Below are positions 32,791 to 45,009 of a stretch of DNA of 64,000 bases, in pieces. Position 1 is the stretch's first letter. Every line of letters begins with the position of its first letter. The notes below the pieces were generated by a model. It did no database searches. It was not told where the DNA came from and was given only the letters and a program-made list of their open reading frames with translations. The position numbers and the translations under genes were made by a program. This DNA comes from Magnaporthiopsis rhizophila (Eukaryota > Ascomycota > Sordariomycetes > Magnaporthales > Magnaporthaceae), in contig PYSS01000026.1 of assembly GCA_003049465.1 (NCBI GenBank), forward strand, positions 292,573-356,572. Direction: 5' to 3'.

Positions 32791-35700
32791 CTCTCTCCGC
32801 CCACACACCCGCACGGTTCGACTCGCACAGGGCCGGGGCGTGCGGGCGTCGTCGATGCCGTCGACGTCGTGTTTGAAAACGTGTAAAAAATTCTTCGCTC
32901 GTTTTTCGCAGTCGACCCCCGCTCATTACCGGGCGTCATGCGAACGCTGATTCACAGATGTCAACGGTTCCCTGCGCTCTTTTTCCCTGCTCTTAGATCG
33001 TGTTCAGGCTCCGCTTGGCACAAGCAGCTCCCACTTCCGAACGTCGTCAAGTCGTCCGTCCTATCCTCAGGGATGATCGTAGATGCGTCTTGGTCAAGCA
33101 AACAGCGGATCCAGTCGCGGCGGCCGTTCTATCCTGGGATCATACAAGGAAACATGAGGCGAATGAAAGCAGTAACCGATGCTGAAAGATCGATATCGTG
33201 GATCGTGAATTCGTGCTTCGATCGCGGAGATTCGTTCGTGCGTCAACAAATGAGAATAATGATACAATGAAGGCCGTGTTCGTGGGTCAGTTCGTTCGGT
33301 CGTCCTCGGTTTGTCGTCAAAGGTCGGAATTCTTTGTCGTTCGTCCCAGGAACCCAGCAGCGTAATCGTTCAATCGTAAAAGGGGAAGAAAAGAAAAGCG
33401 AAAAAGAAAAAAAAAAAAAAGAAGACAGAAGACGAAGAAGAAAAAGAATAATGGTAAAGAAGCGAAAAAGCGAAGATCCCGACTGGGTGTTGCAAAAAAA
33501 AAGAGTGTCGTGGGTGAGAAGGTCGAAAAAGGAAACGAGGAAGATGGAGATTTGCGCCGGGTAGGCAGGCCTGGACCTAAGTATTAGGTGCCGCAAAAAG
33601 AAACGCAACGCGGGCTGCGGGCGGCAGTATTAAGGCGAAGAGGAGGGTATATCGAAATAAAAACTGCGCGCCGGCAAGGAAATGCTCCCGAGCATGAGGT
33701 GAGAGGGCGGGATATCGATCGCTTGACACGGCCTCGGAGTTGGATTCCCGTCACTCGCGCGTCGCACACAACAGGCACCATCGACAAAAGGGACGAGACG
33801 ATGGAGGGAGGGGTGGGATCCGGAGCTGTGGGTGACGAGAACGGTTATACATGACTATAGCGGAACCATCATATCGGCGAGGGCCGCCAGGACACCAGTC
33901 GGGCTTTAGTCTGCATGCGCGCCTGGTAGTAGTGGCATGGCTGGCGCAGGGTGGATGGGCAGCCAGGGGTAAAGTCGCAGTAGATATGGTACAACCGCAT
34001 GTGCACCCGGCTTTGGTGTGGGTAACATCCAGGAGGGCAAAAAAGAGCACCACCAAGATGGCGGGTGAGGGAAAAGCAACCCTGCAGCGGTGGGCTCCAT
34101 TGGCCGAGAACTAAGCGGCTGTTTGGCCCATGCAATCGTCAGGAGGATCCTCTAAGAAAATCGCCGGGGAAGCTTGCGCGCACCGCACCGAAAAAAGAAA
34201 AAAAATAACGCTTGACCGCCCGGCTGGCAACCTAACGGCACGCCTGCCTGGTCCAAGCTGACCTGGTCGAGGTGGCAAGGCGAGGCTGGCCTCTGATTTG
34301 GCCGCCCGCACATTCAACAAGCGGGTCCTCGTGCCGCACGTAGGAGGGGAGGACGTGTGTGGTGGTGATTCATCCGCCTAGCCATCCGCCATCGAACTGG
34401 TGTTCTTCTGTGCGCCGCCTCGCCTAGCCACAGATCCGGGCCGTAGTTCACAGTGCTCGGCTGGATATTTTTGGGCGCCGCTCGACGAAGCCCAGGCTCC
34501 GAACATCCTGTTATTTTGACGGTGCAGTCAAAAGGAACGTCCTAGTGCGGCGGCTAGAAGCAGCACAGGCTTTGCCGTGCACCGGGCGCGACCGAGGAGC
34601 GGCCTTTGTTGTGTAAACAGTAAACAAAAACACTTGCTTTTGCTTTGCCCCGTCCAGCCGCTGAGACAGAAGCTTGAGAGACACGCAAGCCGGGGCATGG
34701 CAGCGAGCGCGTGTTCATCCCTTCGGACGGCGGTGGCTAGGCAGGCGGGGGAGATTGGGAAAAAGGCGGTGGCCGGCGGGTGGAGCACTCGCCAACATGG
34801 ATTGCCGTCAGTCGACTGCAGACGGCGCCATGGGTCTGGTGGATATTGACCCAACAGGCCGCGCAAAGAGGACGAAAGCAAAAGACTCTGCACCCTCGGC
34901 TGCGCTGGAATCGCTGCAAGCAGGGTTTCCAGCGATGGAGACAGCGGACGTGCGCCTGCAGGACGGGTAATTACAGCGTACCAAAACCGGCAATACTGCC
35001 CCATCTGGTGCGCGCTATCAGCTGCAGCCTCCTGCAGGTGGTGCAGATGCAAATTTATGGCGGCGTCTGGTGTTCTTTTGATGAACACGCGCTTAGTACG
35101 CGCGCCTGCAGGACCGCGGAGCACCGGAATCCAGGAACGAATGACGGCTGACGGAAACGCATACTGTGCACCACATACGAGGTACAGCGCACAGCAAAAA
35201 GCAACATGCAGTTGCAGACCCTCTCGAGACCGCATGAAGCATTCGTTCTGGCTTGCTTGCCACGCTGCACGAGTCTCGACAGCCGCCTGGCGGACCCCGG
35301 GAATCGAACACATAGGTGTGGACGCTTGAGGTGGCTGGCCGGCACCTATCGTGTGATCGAGAGGATAGGCGAGCTGTGGATGGCCCACTTGCGAAGAAGG
35401 TCGGATGAAAAAGATGGAAATTCCTTCCTAACCTCCCCGTCCCAAGATTCGGCTGACTGGGCTGGGCTTCGAGCTGTCCCACCCCCACTCAGTGCTGCCC
35501 CTGAAAGTGTTCTTTCTCGTCCAAATCGCATTTCCCCTGGCCGCCTCCGCCCCTTCCTCCCTGGTCGCCATCCAAGGGGACCCCTCGGAGATGGGTCTCG
35601 GAGGTTTTTGCAGGTCGTTTCTTTGGGACCCTCAAACTTTGTGTGGCCGAAAAATTGGGGGCTTCGTCCCGACTGGTCAAGACTTGTGCGGCCAGGCTCA

Positions 35701-36905
35701 AGCATCGGGACGAGGGGATTGGCCGACGAGAAGATGGGGTGGTGTGGGAGGAAACGCAATCCCGTTCTGATAACGCGACTTTTCGCGTCAATGCTGAATC
35801 CTTGCCGACTCTCATTTTATCACGCAAAAGGAGGTGGAAGGGCACCGCATCTGCTGACACAGGAGATTGGCCGAAAACGAAAGCAGCAAAGCCCTCAAGC
35901 AAATCGAGGCCGACGAACAGGAAAGAGGCAGAGCGAATCTTTCATGCTCTCTGAATTACACGAAATAGCAAATCCCGCGCTTTGGGTTGCAGTCGCATTA
36001 AACAGTGCCACGACCGGTCGTCTGCCCCAAGTTCTGGTTTTGACAGCGGCTCGCCGAGCTGCATTTGACGGGTGTTGGCGCGTGGATCCTTATGCATCTG
36101 GTAGCCATGGATGCTTTATGCTTGTTCTTTGCAATGCGTTATTTCCCTGCACTCACGCATTCTCAGCTCCGACGGTTCGACGCAGCGTGCACGGCCCCCT
36201 TGAGCTGCATAGCCTCGAACTCCAGCGCCGTGATGAAAGACTGGTGATGGAATGACACTGGCTCTCAACGTCAGTGTTGACATCTCGTGTTTTGTTGAGC
36301 TGATGTCGTTGCTCTGGGGCAACCAATGCGTCTGGAAGGAACATGTGGTTTGTCAGTCCGTTCACAAGCGCTACTGCGCATATACGCTTTGTTTAGCTGC
36401 TCCTGGATGCCGTCAACGCACCACACCACAAGACCCGAGGCCAAAGATGTCGACTTTGGGCGCTTTCCCGGAAGCCGTGCGACGACGGGGCCTCCACGAA
36501 ACTTGGCACTCAAACCCAGGTGGGGAATCCAGCCCTGCCTCCAGCCGCCGCCCCACCACAACCTGCCCGGATGGGGGAGGCAGAGGTCCGCGAATGGAAA
36601 GCATGGAATGCAAAGCCACAAGCCCCACAACGGGGGTCAATCCTCAAACCGTCATCCCAACTCGCCATCCCGTCATTCATCTGGCCCCAGCCCATCTAGC
36701 GCCAGGTCCGCCCCTTTCGAGCCTCGACGTCCAATCAATTTCAGCGAAACGCCCAAGAGGCCATCGCCAACAGATCTCGTGTGTGGAGGTGGCTTCCTAT
36801 CATATCTCTCGAGACGGACTTCTACGAGACAGAGACAGCCTGTGCTACTACGCTTGAGTCGCGCCATTAGCATCCCCGCATTTCATCGTCGCAGACGCGC
36901 CCAAG
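32791..36905. other. 4.1-kb divergent intergenic region, serine-rich gene / rce1
   Basis: No gene can be supported. Frames of 349 codons (plus strand, 35206-36255) and 286 codons (minus strand, 34528-35388) exist, but both have random-looking composition rich in Arg, Pro, Ser and Cys and show no motif. A purine tract with a 14-A run lies at 33380-33465. The gap is about five to ten times longer than most divergent promoters here, suggesting extended regulation of the serine-rich gene or an unseen non-coding RNA. Confidence 0.5.
33380..33465. repeat. Purine-rich (A/G) tract
   Basis: A largely uninterrupted A/G stretch with a 14-A run at 33407-33420, about 600 bp upstream of the serine-rich gene; it reads as a pyrimidine tract in that gene's leader or promoter. 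Confidence 0.6.
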
Positions 36906-38233
36906 ATGCCGTCGGTTAGAGGCATCGTCGATAGGATCGGCAAGTATGTCCACTACGGCGCCAAGCGTGAGTTTCTTATCTTCGTCCCCTTGTTTTTTCT
37001 TGTTGTCTTGTCTTGTCTTGCCTGCGTTCGACAAGCCTGCCGCCCGTCCCACCACCCCTTCATGCGATGGCGAACCAGCTTTGCTGAAACCCTGAACAGC
37101 AGAGGCTCCACCCCCGATCACCACCAGGGCCGCCGTCTTGCTTCTTGTAAGTCTCGAGGCTGTGTCGAAAAAAACCCACACGTGGCTCCATTCGCCCTCT
37201 TCCTGGCTGCTGCCGGGGAATTGTTGGCGGAAGATATCTACCCGTCCAAACACTGACCTACCATTTGTTGTTAGATCGTATATACCGTCATCTATGTGGC
37301 CCCGTTCTACCTCTCGTCCCGGACCAGGCCGGCGGCTCGGCTGTCCAGGGATGCCCCGTCCGTCATCAGGGCTAGGGTTGCGTCTGTCACGCTATCGTGT
37401 ATCGCGTGCTCGGCCATGACCTTCTACATGGTCACCAAGGACGGCCACATGTCGTCTGGGAGCGCCCTCCATCTGCTTGGCTACTGGCCCATCGGCCTGG
37501 CCGAGTCCGCCAGGTGTCTATCCCTGACGGCCCTCCTCTTCCTCGGCCCTCTGTTTGAGAACCTCGTCGTCGAGGCCGGCTGGCGGGACTGGCTGGTGCT
37601 CAGACCCCTCTACAGCCTGTTTGGAGAATGGACGACCTGGCGCAACATCGTCGCTGTAAGCACCCTAGCAAAGACAAGCCGGCCAGCCTCTTTTTCAATT
37701 CCCCATGCCCGTCCATGTTCTTGCGGTTGTTGACACTAACTCGCAACCTCAAGGGACCCTTCACCGAGGAGGTCCTCTTCCGGTCCGCCGGAGTGCCCCT
37801 GATGCTTCTGGCGCGGACTTCGGTCTCCACGACGATTTTCTTGTCGCCTGTGGTCTTCGGGCTGGCGCACCTGCACCACTTCTACGAGTTCCGCATCACC
37901 CATCCGCAGGTGCCGTGGACACAAGCCGCCCTGCGCTCCGCGTTCCAGTTCGGCTTCACCACCATCTTCGGCGCCTACGCCACATTTCTCTATCTCAGAA
38001 GCGGCAGCCTGCTGGCCGTGACGCTCGTGCACGCCTTTTGCAACGCCCTCGGCCTCCCCCGTCTCTGGGGCCGCGTCAGGGTCGCCACCGCCGACGACCC
38101 CGACGCCGAGAAGCCTGCGTCACCGCTGTGGACCGTGGCCTACTACGTACTCCTGTTCACCGGCGCCACTCTATTCTACCGGAACTTCTGGACCCTTACC
38201 AAAAGCCAGATGGAGCTGATCCCGTTGAAATGA
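36906..38233 (+). CDS. rce1: CAAX prenyl protease 2 (Rce1)
   Basis: Four exons (36906-36966, 37103-37146, 37275-37655, 37754-38233) give 321 residues with about eight membrane segments. The catalytic signature of the ABI/Rce1 family is intact: EEVLFR with Glu167, Glu168 and Arg172; FGLAHLHHFYEF with His201; and LVHAFCN with His255 and Asn258. Rce1 removes the last three residues of prenylated CAAX proteins such as Ras and Rho GTPases and a-type pheromone, in the ER membrane. The start ATG at 36906 is preceded by CCAAG; the 44-nt second exon (QAPPPITTRAAVLLL) links it to the first membrane helix. Introns have GTGAGT, GTAAGT and GTAAGC donors. Converges with mmm1. Confidence 0.95.
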
Positions 38234-38873
38234 GCCAAAAAAATTCGCTCGAACTGAGGGGACGTCGTGCAATTCCAGACGACAAGTAGGGTGCGGACGT
38301 GAACGAGTGTAAACACGGGTTCATAGAGCCTTTGACTGTGATCGGAACAACGATGGCTTCGTTCTCTCCACTTCGTATTTTTACACTATAGATTTCGCGC
38401 TGCGATGCTTCCTTTTGTTGGGTATAGATTTCGGCCTGTTGGTCGGCGCTGCGTTTCATTGGTTTCTTTGCAGCTCGTCTGGGTACTTTCCCCTTTTCTT
38501 GGTTCTGGGTACTACATCTGATAGGCTACACCACAGAAGCGTTTTATCTGTTGAAACCGGGCACCGAAACCGTAATCGGCGCTGGCAGGGATCTGTTTCG
38601 AGCGGAGGCGATATTTTGCCTTGGTAGCTCGGGTCTTGGCATCAACTTTCTCGCCCTGGCTACTCAGCTCGACGAATATAACTAGGTACTCGTCTTGGTA
38701 GCCACAAATTGGGTGTCATATTCCATGCCATCATGGGAATCATGCATGACCGACATGGCGCCGGTGCGCCTCGTGCTCGCCGGACGCGGACTCCTCGCCA
38801 AGACGCAACAAGAATTTTGCTGGGCCAGCCTCATGCGGCAGACCTCATGGTCACTTGGTTATTTCCGACTCGT
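38234..38873. other. Intergenic between convergent rce1 and mmm1
   Basis: 640 bp containing both 3' flanks. Nothing distinctive seen. Confidence 0.5.
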
Positions 38874-40221
38874 TCAGGGGGAATCGTCCACATCCAAGGA
38901 ACCAGGCATTGGGAATTCATCATCAGACCGGGGTCGCCTCCTGAAGCGGAGAGAATCGGCCGAGTGCTGACGAGCGCCCGAGGCCACAGACCCATGCCTG
39001 GAGTTGCGGGCCGCCGCCTCTCTGCTCTTCGCCGCCCTGCTCATGGAGCGCTCGACGTTGGCGATTATCTCGTCGCCGCCGCGGGTGTTCTTCTTCCGGG
39101 GCCAAAGGCTGGGGAGCGGGATCTCCTGGAAGCGCGGCTCGACGCAGCGCTCGTCGAACCAACGGTGCAGGCGCGACTCGATCAGCTGGGCGATCTTTGG
39201 CACGTCCTGTAGGCGCGAGCGGCTGCCGACGAGGCTGCGGATCGAGAAGTCGAGTCGGTAGTCGTCGAGGAAGGTAAAGACCATCTTGGTGCCCGTCTGG
39301 CGCGAGGGGTTGCTGGGGATGAAGGAGATGGCCAGGGTGCCGCTGAAGCGCACGACCGAGACGGCCAGGGCGACGGGGAGCACGGCGGTCAGGCGCTTCG
39401 GATAGTTGAGCAGCAGCTTGGTCTCGATGGCGAGGGTGATCATGTCGCTCAGGTCGACGTCCATGCGGGCCTGCAGGGTGCCGCCCTCGCGGTGGGTCAT
39501 GATCGCGTCGAGGGCCTTGCCGCCGGCGGAGCCAAAGGTGAGGCCATCCTCGTCCACGGGGATGATGCGGCAGTTGCTGAATATGGGGAAGTCCTCGCCG
39601 AGGCTCAACTCGGTGACGCGGATCTCGTCAAGAAAGTCTGGGCGGCTGGTGCCATTGAGGGCCTTGGTCAGCGACGTGAGGATGGCGTCGTCGTGCTGGG
39701 CGTCGCTGCGGAACTGCGCGATGGTCTGGGCGACCAGCACGTTAAACCAGTCGAGGCTCTCGGGCTGGTGGCTGTCGACACGGTAGTACGTCTTGCTGAG
39801 GATGGAGCCGATGGTCAGCGCGGGCGGGCCGGAGCGCAGGACGCTGGACTTCTTCTTCTTGAGCACCGGGTGGCCGCCGCCGCCGCCGCCCTGCAGGTGG
39901 CCAGTGTGCTCGGGCCGCTGGCTGGAGCTGTGGAGGCTGAGTAGCGACTTCTTGTGCGCGAGCGTGCGCGACCGCCGCTCGTTGGCCCGGGCCGTTGCCG
40001 TCTCTTCGGGGGAGGGCGGGTCGCCGAAGATGAAGAACTTTATGAAGGCCGCGATTAGCAGCACGACCGATAGCTGGCCGACGATTAAGCCCTGCGTGAA
40101 CGAGAGTCTGGGCCGGGGCCAGGTCAGCAGTTGTGCTGTGTGCGCAGGAAAGCAGCAACGGGAGCGCGGAATTTCTCGCTCACGCAGGCTCCGCCCGGGC
40201 AGGACAGGTTTCAGGCGACAT
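38874..40221 (-). CDS. mmm1: Maintenance of mitochondrial morphology protein 1 (ERMES, SMP domain)
   Basis: Two exons (40221-40184, 40107-38874) give 423 residues. The spliced N-terminus is a short luminal tail of ~13 residues followed by the single membrane anchor LSFTQGLIVGQLSVVLLIAAF (about 14-34). A basic, Gly-rich linker (LQGGGGGGHPVLKKKKS) leads to the SMP lipid-transfer domain (about 95-330) with YYRVDSHQPESLDWFNVLVAQTI, DFPIFSNCRI and RMDVDLSDMITLAIETKLLLNYP. Mmm1 is the ER-anchored subunit of the ERMES complex that tethers ER to mitochondria and moves phospholipids with Mdm12. The C-terminal ~70 residues are disordered and Arg/Ser-rich. It shares a 623-bp divergent promoter with vps45, another membrane-contact/traffic gene. 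Confidence 0.96.
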
Positions 40222-40844
40222 CACGATGCTATCCGGGACAAATCATCGTTCGTTCAAGTCGGTCGATCAGGGTGGAGGCTGCCCGGAGATATTTGCATGT
40301 GTTTTGTTCTGCGCTGAGCGGCGACACAAAAAGCTCTGCTAGCTGGCTGTGACATCAATGCACGTTTGCGCAGTGGAGCTTCCGCTTCGGGCCAAGCTTC
40401 AGGGTGCCCCACCCTGCTGTGCTGTGCCGCGCTGGTGCATCTCAGTTGAACAGCCTCAATGGAAGGCGACGACATGCATGGAACTGCGCCAACCCATTCA
40501 CAGCCGCAGCGTGCATCCTTTGCTGAACGATTCTGTATTGCCGCTCTTGTTGATCACGGCGACCAAATAACCCGGAATCTCCGCCTCTTTCTGCTGTTTC
40601 GGCCACGTTTGGTTTGATCACACACTACCGCCATAATCACACTCTATCAAATACACCCGTGCACCCCCGCCTGCCGCAGTCCGTTTACAGCCTCGCACAC
40701 GTGAGCTCTCCCAATAGCGACGGACCGCTAGAGGCGTGGGAGTCTAGTCTACCACCGTGGCCCTAATAGCAACGCACACCACATAGGACAGACCTCGTCA
40801 CTGTAGCTGCTGTCCGGCCCCGAAGACGGGCCCCGCCATTCACG
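40222..40844. other. Divergent promoter, mmm1 / vps45
   Basis: 623 bp between start codons with no long frames and no clear shared operator. Confidence 0.5.
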
Positions 40845-42687
40845 ATGGATGTCGTCCAGGCCGTTTCGGGGTACATCTCCAAGATGATATCCACAGGCGA
40901 CAACCCCACAGGCTCGCAGTCAGCAAAGATGAAGATTTTGCTGCTGGACAGAGACACGGTGCCGATTCTGTCAACGGCTGTGACACAGTCCACGCTGCTG
41001 AACCACGAGGTGTACCTCACGGACCGCCTGGATAATGCGAACCGCGAGAAAATGCGCCATCTGCGCTGCTACTGCTTCGTCCGGCCGTCTCCCGACTCGA
41101 TCCAGTTTCTGATCGACGAACTGAGGGAGCCCAGGTACGGCGAGTACTACCTCTACTTCAGCAACGTGGTCAAGAAGTCGTCGCTCGAGCGGTTGGCTGA
41201 GGCGGACGACCACGAGGTCGTCAAGCTGGTCCAGGAGCACTTTGCCGACTTCGTGGTCGTCAACCCGGATCTGTTCGACTTGAACATCTCCCTGCCCCAA
41301 CACAGGCTCTGGAGCACCTCGCCGGACATGTGGAACTCGGACTCGCTACAGCGTGCCACCGAGGGTATTCTCGCCGTCCTGTTAGCGCTCAAGAAGAAGC
41401 CACTGATACGGTACGAGAAGAATAGCCTGATAGCCAAGAAACTGGCGACGGAGGTGCGCTACCACATGACGCAGGAGGACCAGCTGTTCGACTTCCGCAA
41501 GGTCGACACGCCACCGATCCTCCTCATCCTCGACCGCCGCAACGACCCTATCACCCCGCTACTCACCCAGTGGACATACCAGGCCATGGTGCACCAACTG
41601 ATAGGCATCAAGAACGGCCGTGTTGATCTGGGAGATGCGCCCAACGCGAGCCCTGACCTCAAGGAGATTGTCCTATCGCAAGACCAGGACCCGTTCTTCA
41701 AGAAGAATATGTACCTCAATTTTGGCGATCTGGGGTCCAACGTCAAGGACTATGTCGAGCAGTTCCAGACAAAACACAAAAACAATGTCCAGCTCGAGTC
41801 CATAGCTGACATGAAGCGCTTCGTTGAGGAATACCCCGAGTTCCGGAAGCTGTCGGGCAACGTCAGCAAGCATGTTCATCTCATGTCCGAGTTGAGTAGG
41901 AGAGTGGGAGAGGAAAACCTGCTCGAGGTCAGCGAATGCGAGCAAAGCTTGGCATGTAACGACAACCACGCTGCAGACCTAAAGGTAAATAAATCTATAA
42001 TGGTATGTGGTCGTTTTTCTGGGCTAACAGCGAGGGGCATAACAGAGCGTTCAGAAGATTATCCAGAACCCAGCCGTAACGGCAGAGCACAAAACTGGCC
42101 TAGTGGCCCTCTATGCGTTACGTTACGAGAAGCACCCATCCAGCGCGCTGCCGATGTTGGTGGACCTCCTCGGGGCGGTGGGCGGGGTGCCGACGCGTCT
42201 GGCCGACCTGATACCCAAGCTGCTGACGTACCAGAATTCGGTGTCGCAGTCCCAAGCCGCGGGCGGGGGCATCTCGGACATATTCGAGTCGACGGGGATA
42301 TTCTCGGGGGCCAAGGCGTTCAAGGGCCTCAAGGGCGTCGACAACGTCTACACGATGCACTCGCCGCGGCTCGAAGTGACGCTGCAGAGCCTGATCAAGG
42401 GCCGGCTCCGCGAGCAGCAGTTCCCCTTTGTCGACGGCGGCGGGGCCACCAAGGACAAGCCGCAGGACATCATCGTCTTCATGGTCGGCGGGGCCACGTA
42501 CGAGGAGGCCAAGACGGTGGCGGGCATCAACGCGTCCTCGCCGGGCGTCAGGGTCGTGCTCGGAGGCACGACGATGCACAACGCCGACACGTTCCTGGAG
42601 GAGGTCGATGATGCCGTCAGGTCGTGGCCGGAGCCCCCGCCCACGACGGCGGCTGGCAGGTTGAGGAAAGAGATTGGGCGGAGGTAA
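40845..42687 (+). CDS. vps45: Vacuolar protein sorting protein Vps45 (Sec1/Munc18 family)
   Basis: Two exons (40845-41984, 42046-42687) give 593 residues. The N-terminus MDVVQAVSGYISKMI and MKILLLDRDTVPILSTAVTQS, then ILLILDRRNDPITPLLTQWTYQAMVHQLIG, and the C-terminal HSPRLEVTLQSLIKGRLREQQ and DIIVFMVGGATYEEAK are typical of Vps45. This SM protein binds the Tlg2-type syntaxin and promotes SNARE assembly for Golgi-to-endosome fusion. The intron (61 nt, GTAAAT...CAG) lies at ADLK|SVQK, and its removal is needed because the unspliced frame runs into unrelated sequence. The C-terminal domain has a Gly-rich loop (QAAGGGISDIFEST). Convergent with the amine-oxidase-like gene. Confidence 0.96.
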
Positions 42688-43086
42688 TGTGTTAAAAGCC
42701 TGTCGTCTTTTTGCAAGGAGGCGTGTGTGGAACACAGTACGGGCGGAGCGATGCTTGTGCATTTGTCTGAAGAAACAGCCGCCGGAGTTTTTGGATCTAT
42801 CATTTACCGCTGTGTGTTTTTTTTTTGGCCAGCTTGATCATCGAAGATTAGCAAAGAGGTTATTTGGTTGCCCGTTTATCTTGCCCGTATATATCAGTAG
42901 AGCAAAGTATACATTCCGACTTTCAAGTTTGAAGATGACTCTGTAATCATCACACGTTGTATCATTGCCTGGCTCGGATCCTGCTTGATACTGCTGCCAA
43001 AGTTCCCACGATTGAACCGGAAACCGTCGTCGCCCAACACGCAAATAGAAGTGGCAAAGTACAACGCAATAATCCCAGAGTCCTGA
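42688..43086. other. Intergenic between convergent vps45 and amine-oxidase-like gene
   Basis: 399 bp, relatively AT-rich, consistent with two 3' untranslated regions. Confidence 0.5.
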
Positions 43087-45009
43087 TTATTTGGCTTCGT
43101 GCTGCTCTCTCCGCTTCTCCTCCCTCGAGAAGACGACGCCGTGAGAGAGGAGCAGGTATTTGCTGAAAAAGCCCTCGGCAAAGTCGTCGAACTTGCGGTA
43201 TGAAGCACCAAGGCGGTAGGCGGCCGCTATGCCGCTGACACATGCGACCTCGTGCATGTCCTAGATGCATTTTTTTTTGTTCGGGGCGTTTGTTAGCAGG
43301 GCGAGTGGATGGTTCTCCCGTCGTTTTTGTCCCACACGGCACAGGCACAAAAAATGATCACCTACAACCAGAGTCCAGCTGCCTGCAAAGTAGGTGTTGT
43401 TCCTGCCGTTGAGGAAGCGCATGCACGGCACGACGCGGAGGTAGTGCTGCCACCGGTGGCCGAGCTGGTGCCACCACTGGCGCTTGATGATCTTGTCCTC
43501 GTCGATCTCCCCCAGCGTCCACAGGTGCTCGCAGCGGCGCATGTTGAGGAAGATGCTCTGGTACACGTGCTCCGCGCCGTTGGCGTTGATAAGCTGGTGC
43601 TGGTAGTTGCTGCAGTCGAACGACATTTCGATCTTGGACCGGTCCTGCTCGTAGCTCTTGGTGAAGTACATGGGGCGGAACCCTTTTTGGTTGCCTGACA
43701 AGGCTGGAGGGGAAGAAGAAGAAGACACGTCGGCGGCGGCCTCGTCTGGGCTGCCGTGTTTGTTGCCGCTGCTGCTGTCGCCGCGAGAGAAGGCGACCTG
43801 CTGCCGCTGCGCGTCGTTCGCGGGCTGTGCGCAGAGGTCGTCCCTGAAGGCCGTCTCGTAGTGGCGGTTGAAGTAGGCGTGATCGTGGTGCGTGACGGTG
43901 AGGTCGTCGTAAAACCTGGCGCCGGACAGCACGAACCTCTCGCGCAGGGAGGCGGACTTGCCCAGGATGCGCAGGGCGTCGTCGGCGAGGGTGCAAAAGA
44001 CAATGTCGTCAAAGACCTCGTAGCCCGCCTCGGAGATGGGGTCGCCGGCGTCGCTGACCACGCGCGTCTGCAGCAGGATGCCCTTTGAGGTGCGCGCCGT
44101 TACCTTGACCACCTCGTTATTGAGCCGGATCGACACGCCTCGCCGCACGAGATCCTGCTGCCAGGCTTCGTAAAAGGAGCCGAGGTTGTCGAACGTGACC
44201 ATGGTCGGCAGGTTGGGGAGCAGAGTGTCCTTGTCGTAGTCCCACAGCCGCATGTTGGGGTCGTCAAACAACCGCTCGACGATGGCCGAGGGGACGTGGC
44301 GCGTCTGATTCCCGGTGCCGAGGAAAAGCGCGATCAGGGGGTAGACCATCTTCTCTTCAAAGCCCTTGCTGAACAGCATGAGCCGCATCATGATGTGGAT
44401 GGGTATAAGACCAAACACGGGCATGAGCCACTTGACGAGAAACAGCAACAGGCCGAACTTTGTAATGTCACCCGAGAACTCCCCGACCAGCTTGCTCGGG
44501 AAGCAGTTGGTCCAAAAGCCGTCGGCGCCCTTTCCGAAGGAGACCTGCAGCCGGACCTCGCGGGGCTCGTGGTTGTACTTTTTGAAGAAGTTGAACGTGT
44601 GTTTGAAGATCTTGACGACGACGGGAGCAAAATACGGCCGGAGTTAGATCGAACGTCGGAGGTGGCAGCAGGTCAAGAGATTTTGATGCTTGTTGCAAGG
44701 AGTAGATAACCCACCGTTGATCCTCCCTGGACGCCATTGTTCAGCCATGACGCGCCGAATCTGGCCTCCTCAATGGGAATTGTGGTTGCCTGTCCACCTG
44801 GCACCGACGCCCTTTCAAATACGGTGACCTTGAACTTCTCTGGGTGCTGTGCAAGTGTCGCTGCGCAGGACTAGGTAGGGCCAAGAGTTGGAGACTATCA
44901 GGATCTTTACGCGAGGTTGCTATCGTGGAGGCCTGGTCAAAACACGAACCATTCCTGCAGCACCACCGCCAATAACGGCTACCTTTTTGGGCCTTGGACC
45001 TTGCGACAT
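43087..45009 (-). CDS. FAD-dependent amine-oxidase-like flavoprotein
   Basis: Four exons (45009-44950, 44870-44715, 44610-43366, 43260-43087) give 544 residues. The N-terminus KKVAVIGGGAAGM (8-20) is the FAD Rossmann loop, followed by TVFERASVPGGQATT around the ribose-binding acid. GASWLNNGVQGGST|IFKHTFNFFKKY is rebuilt by splicing. The C-terminal exon DMHEVACVSGIAAAYRLGA carries the second FAD-contact region found in the amino-oxidase (Pfam NAD_binding_8/Amino_oxidase) family. A Ser-rich insertion with DVSSSSSPPALS (about 315-350) interrupts the substrate domain. The first donor is unusual (GTTCGT at 44949). Substrate unknown; some relatives lie in secondary-metabolite clusters, but no such cluster is present here. 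Divergent from tdp1. Confidence 0.88.

Noticed and set aside
35285..35305. Minus-strand GTTCGATTCCC resembling a tRNA T-arm
   Set aside because: The 5-bp stem does not pair and no A box was found at the right distance.
34528..35388. 286-codon open frame on the minus strand
   Set aside because: Random-looking composition, no domain, no plausible partner exons.
35206..36255. 349-codon open frame on the plus strand
   Set aside because: No motif, odd composition (many Arg, Pro, Ser, Cys) and overlapping open frames on the other strand; consistent with chance in GC-rich DNA.
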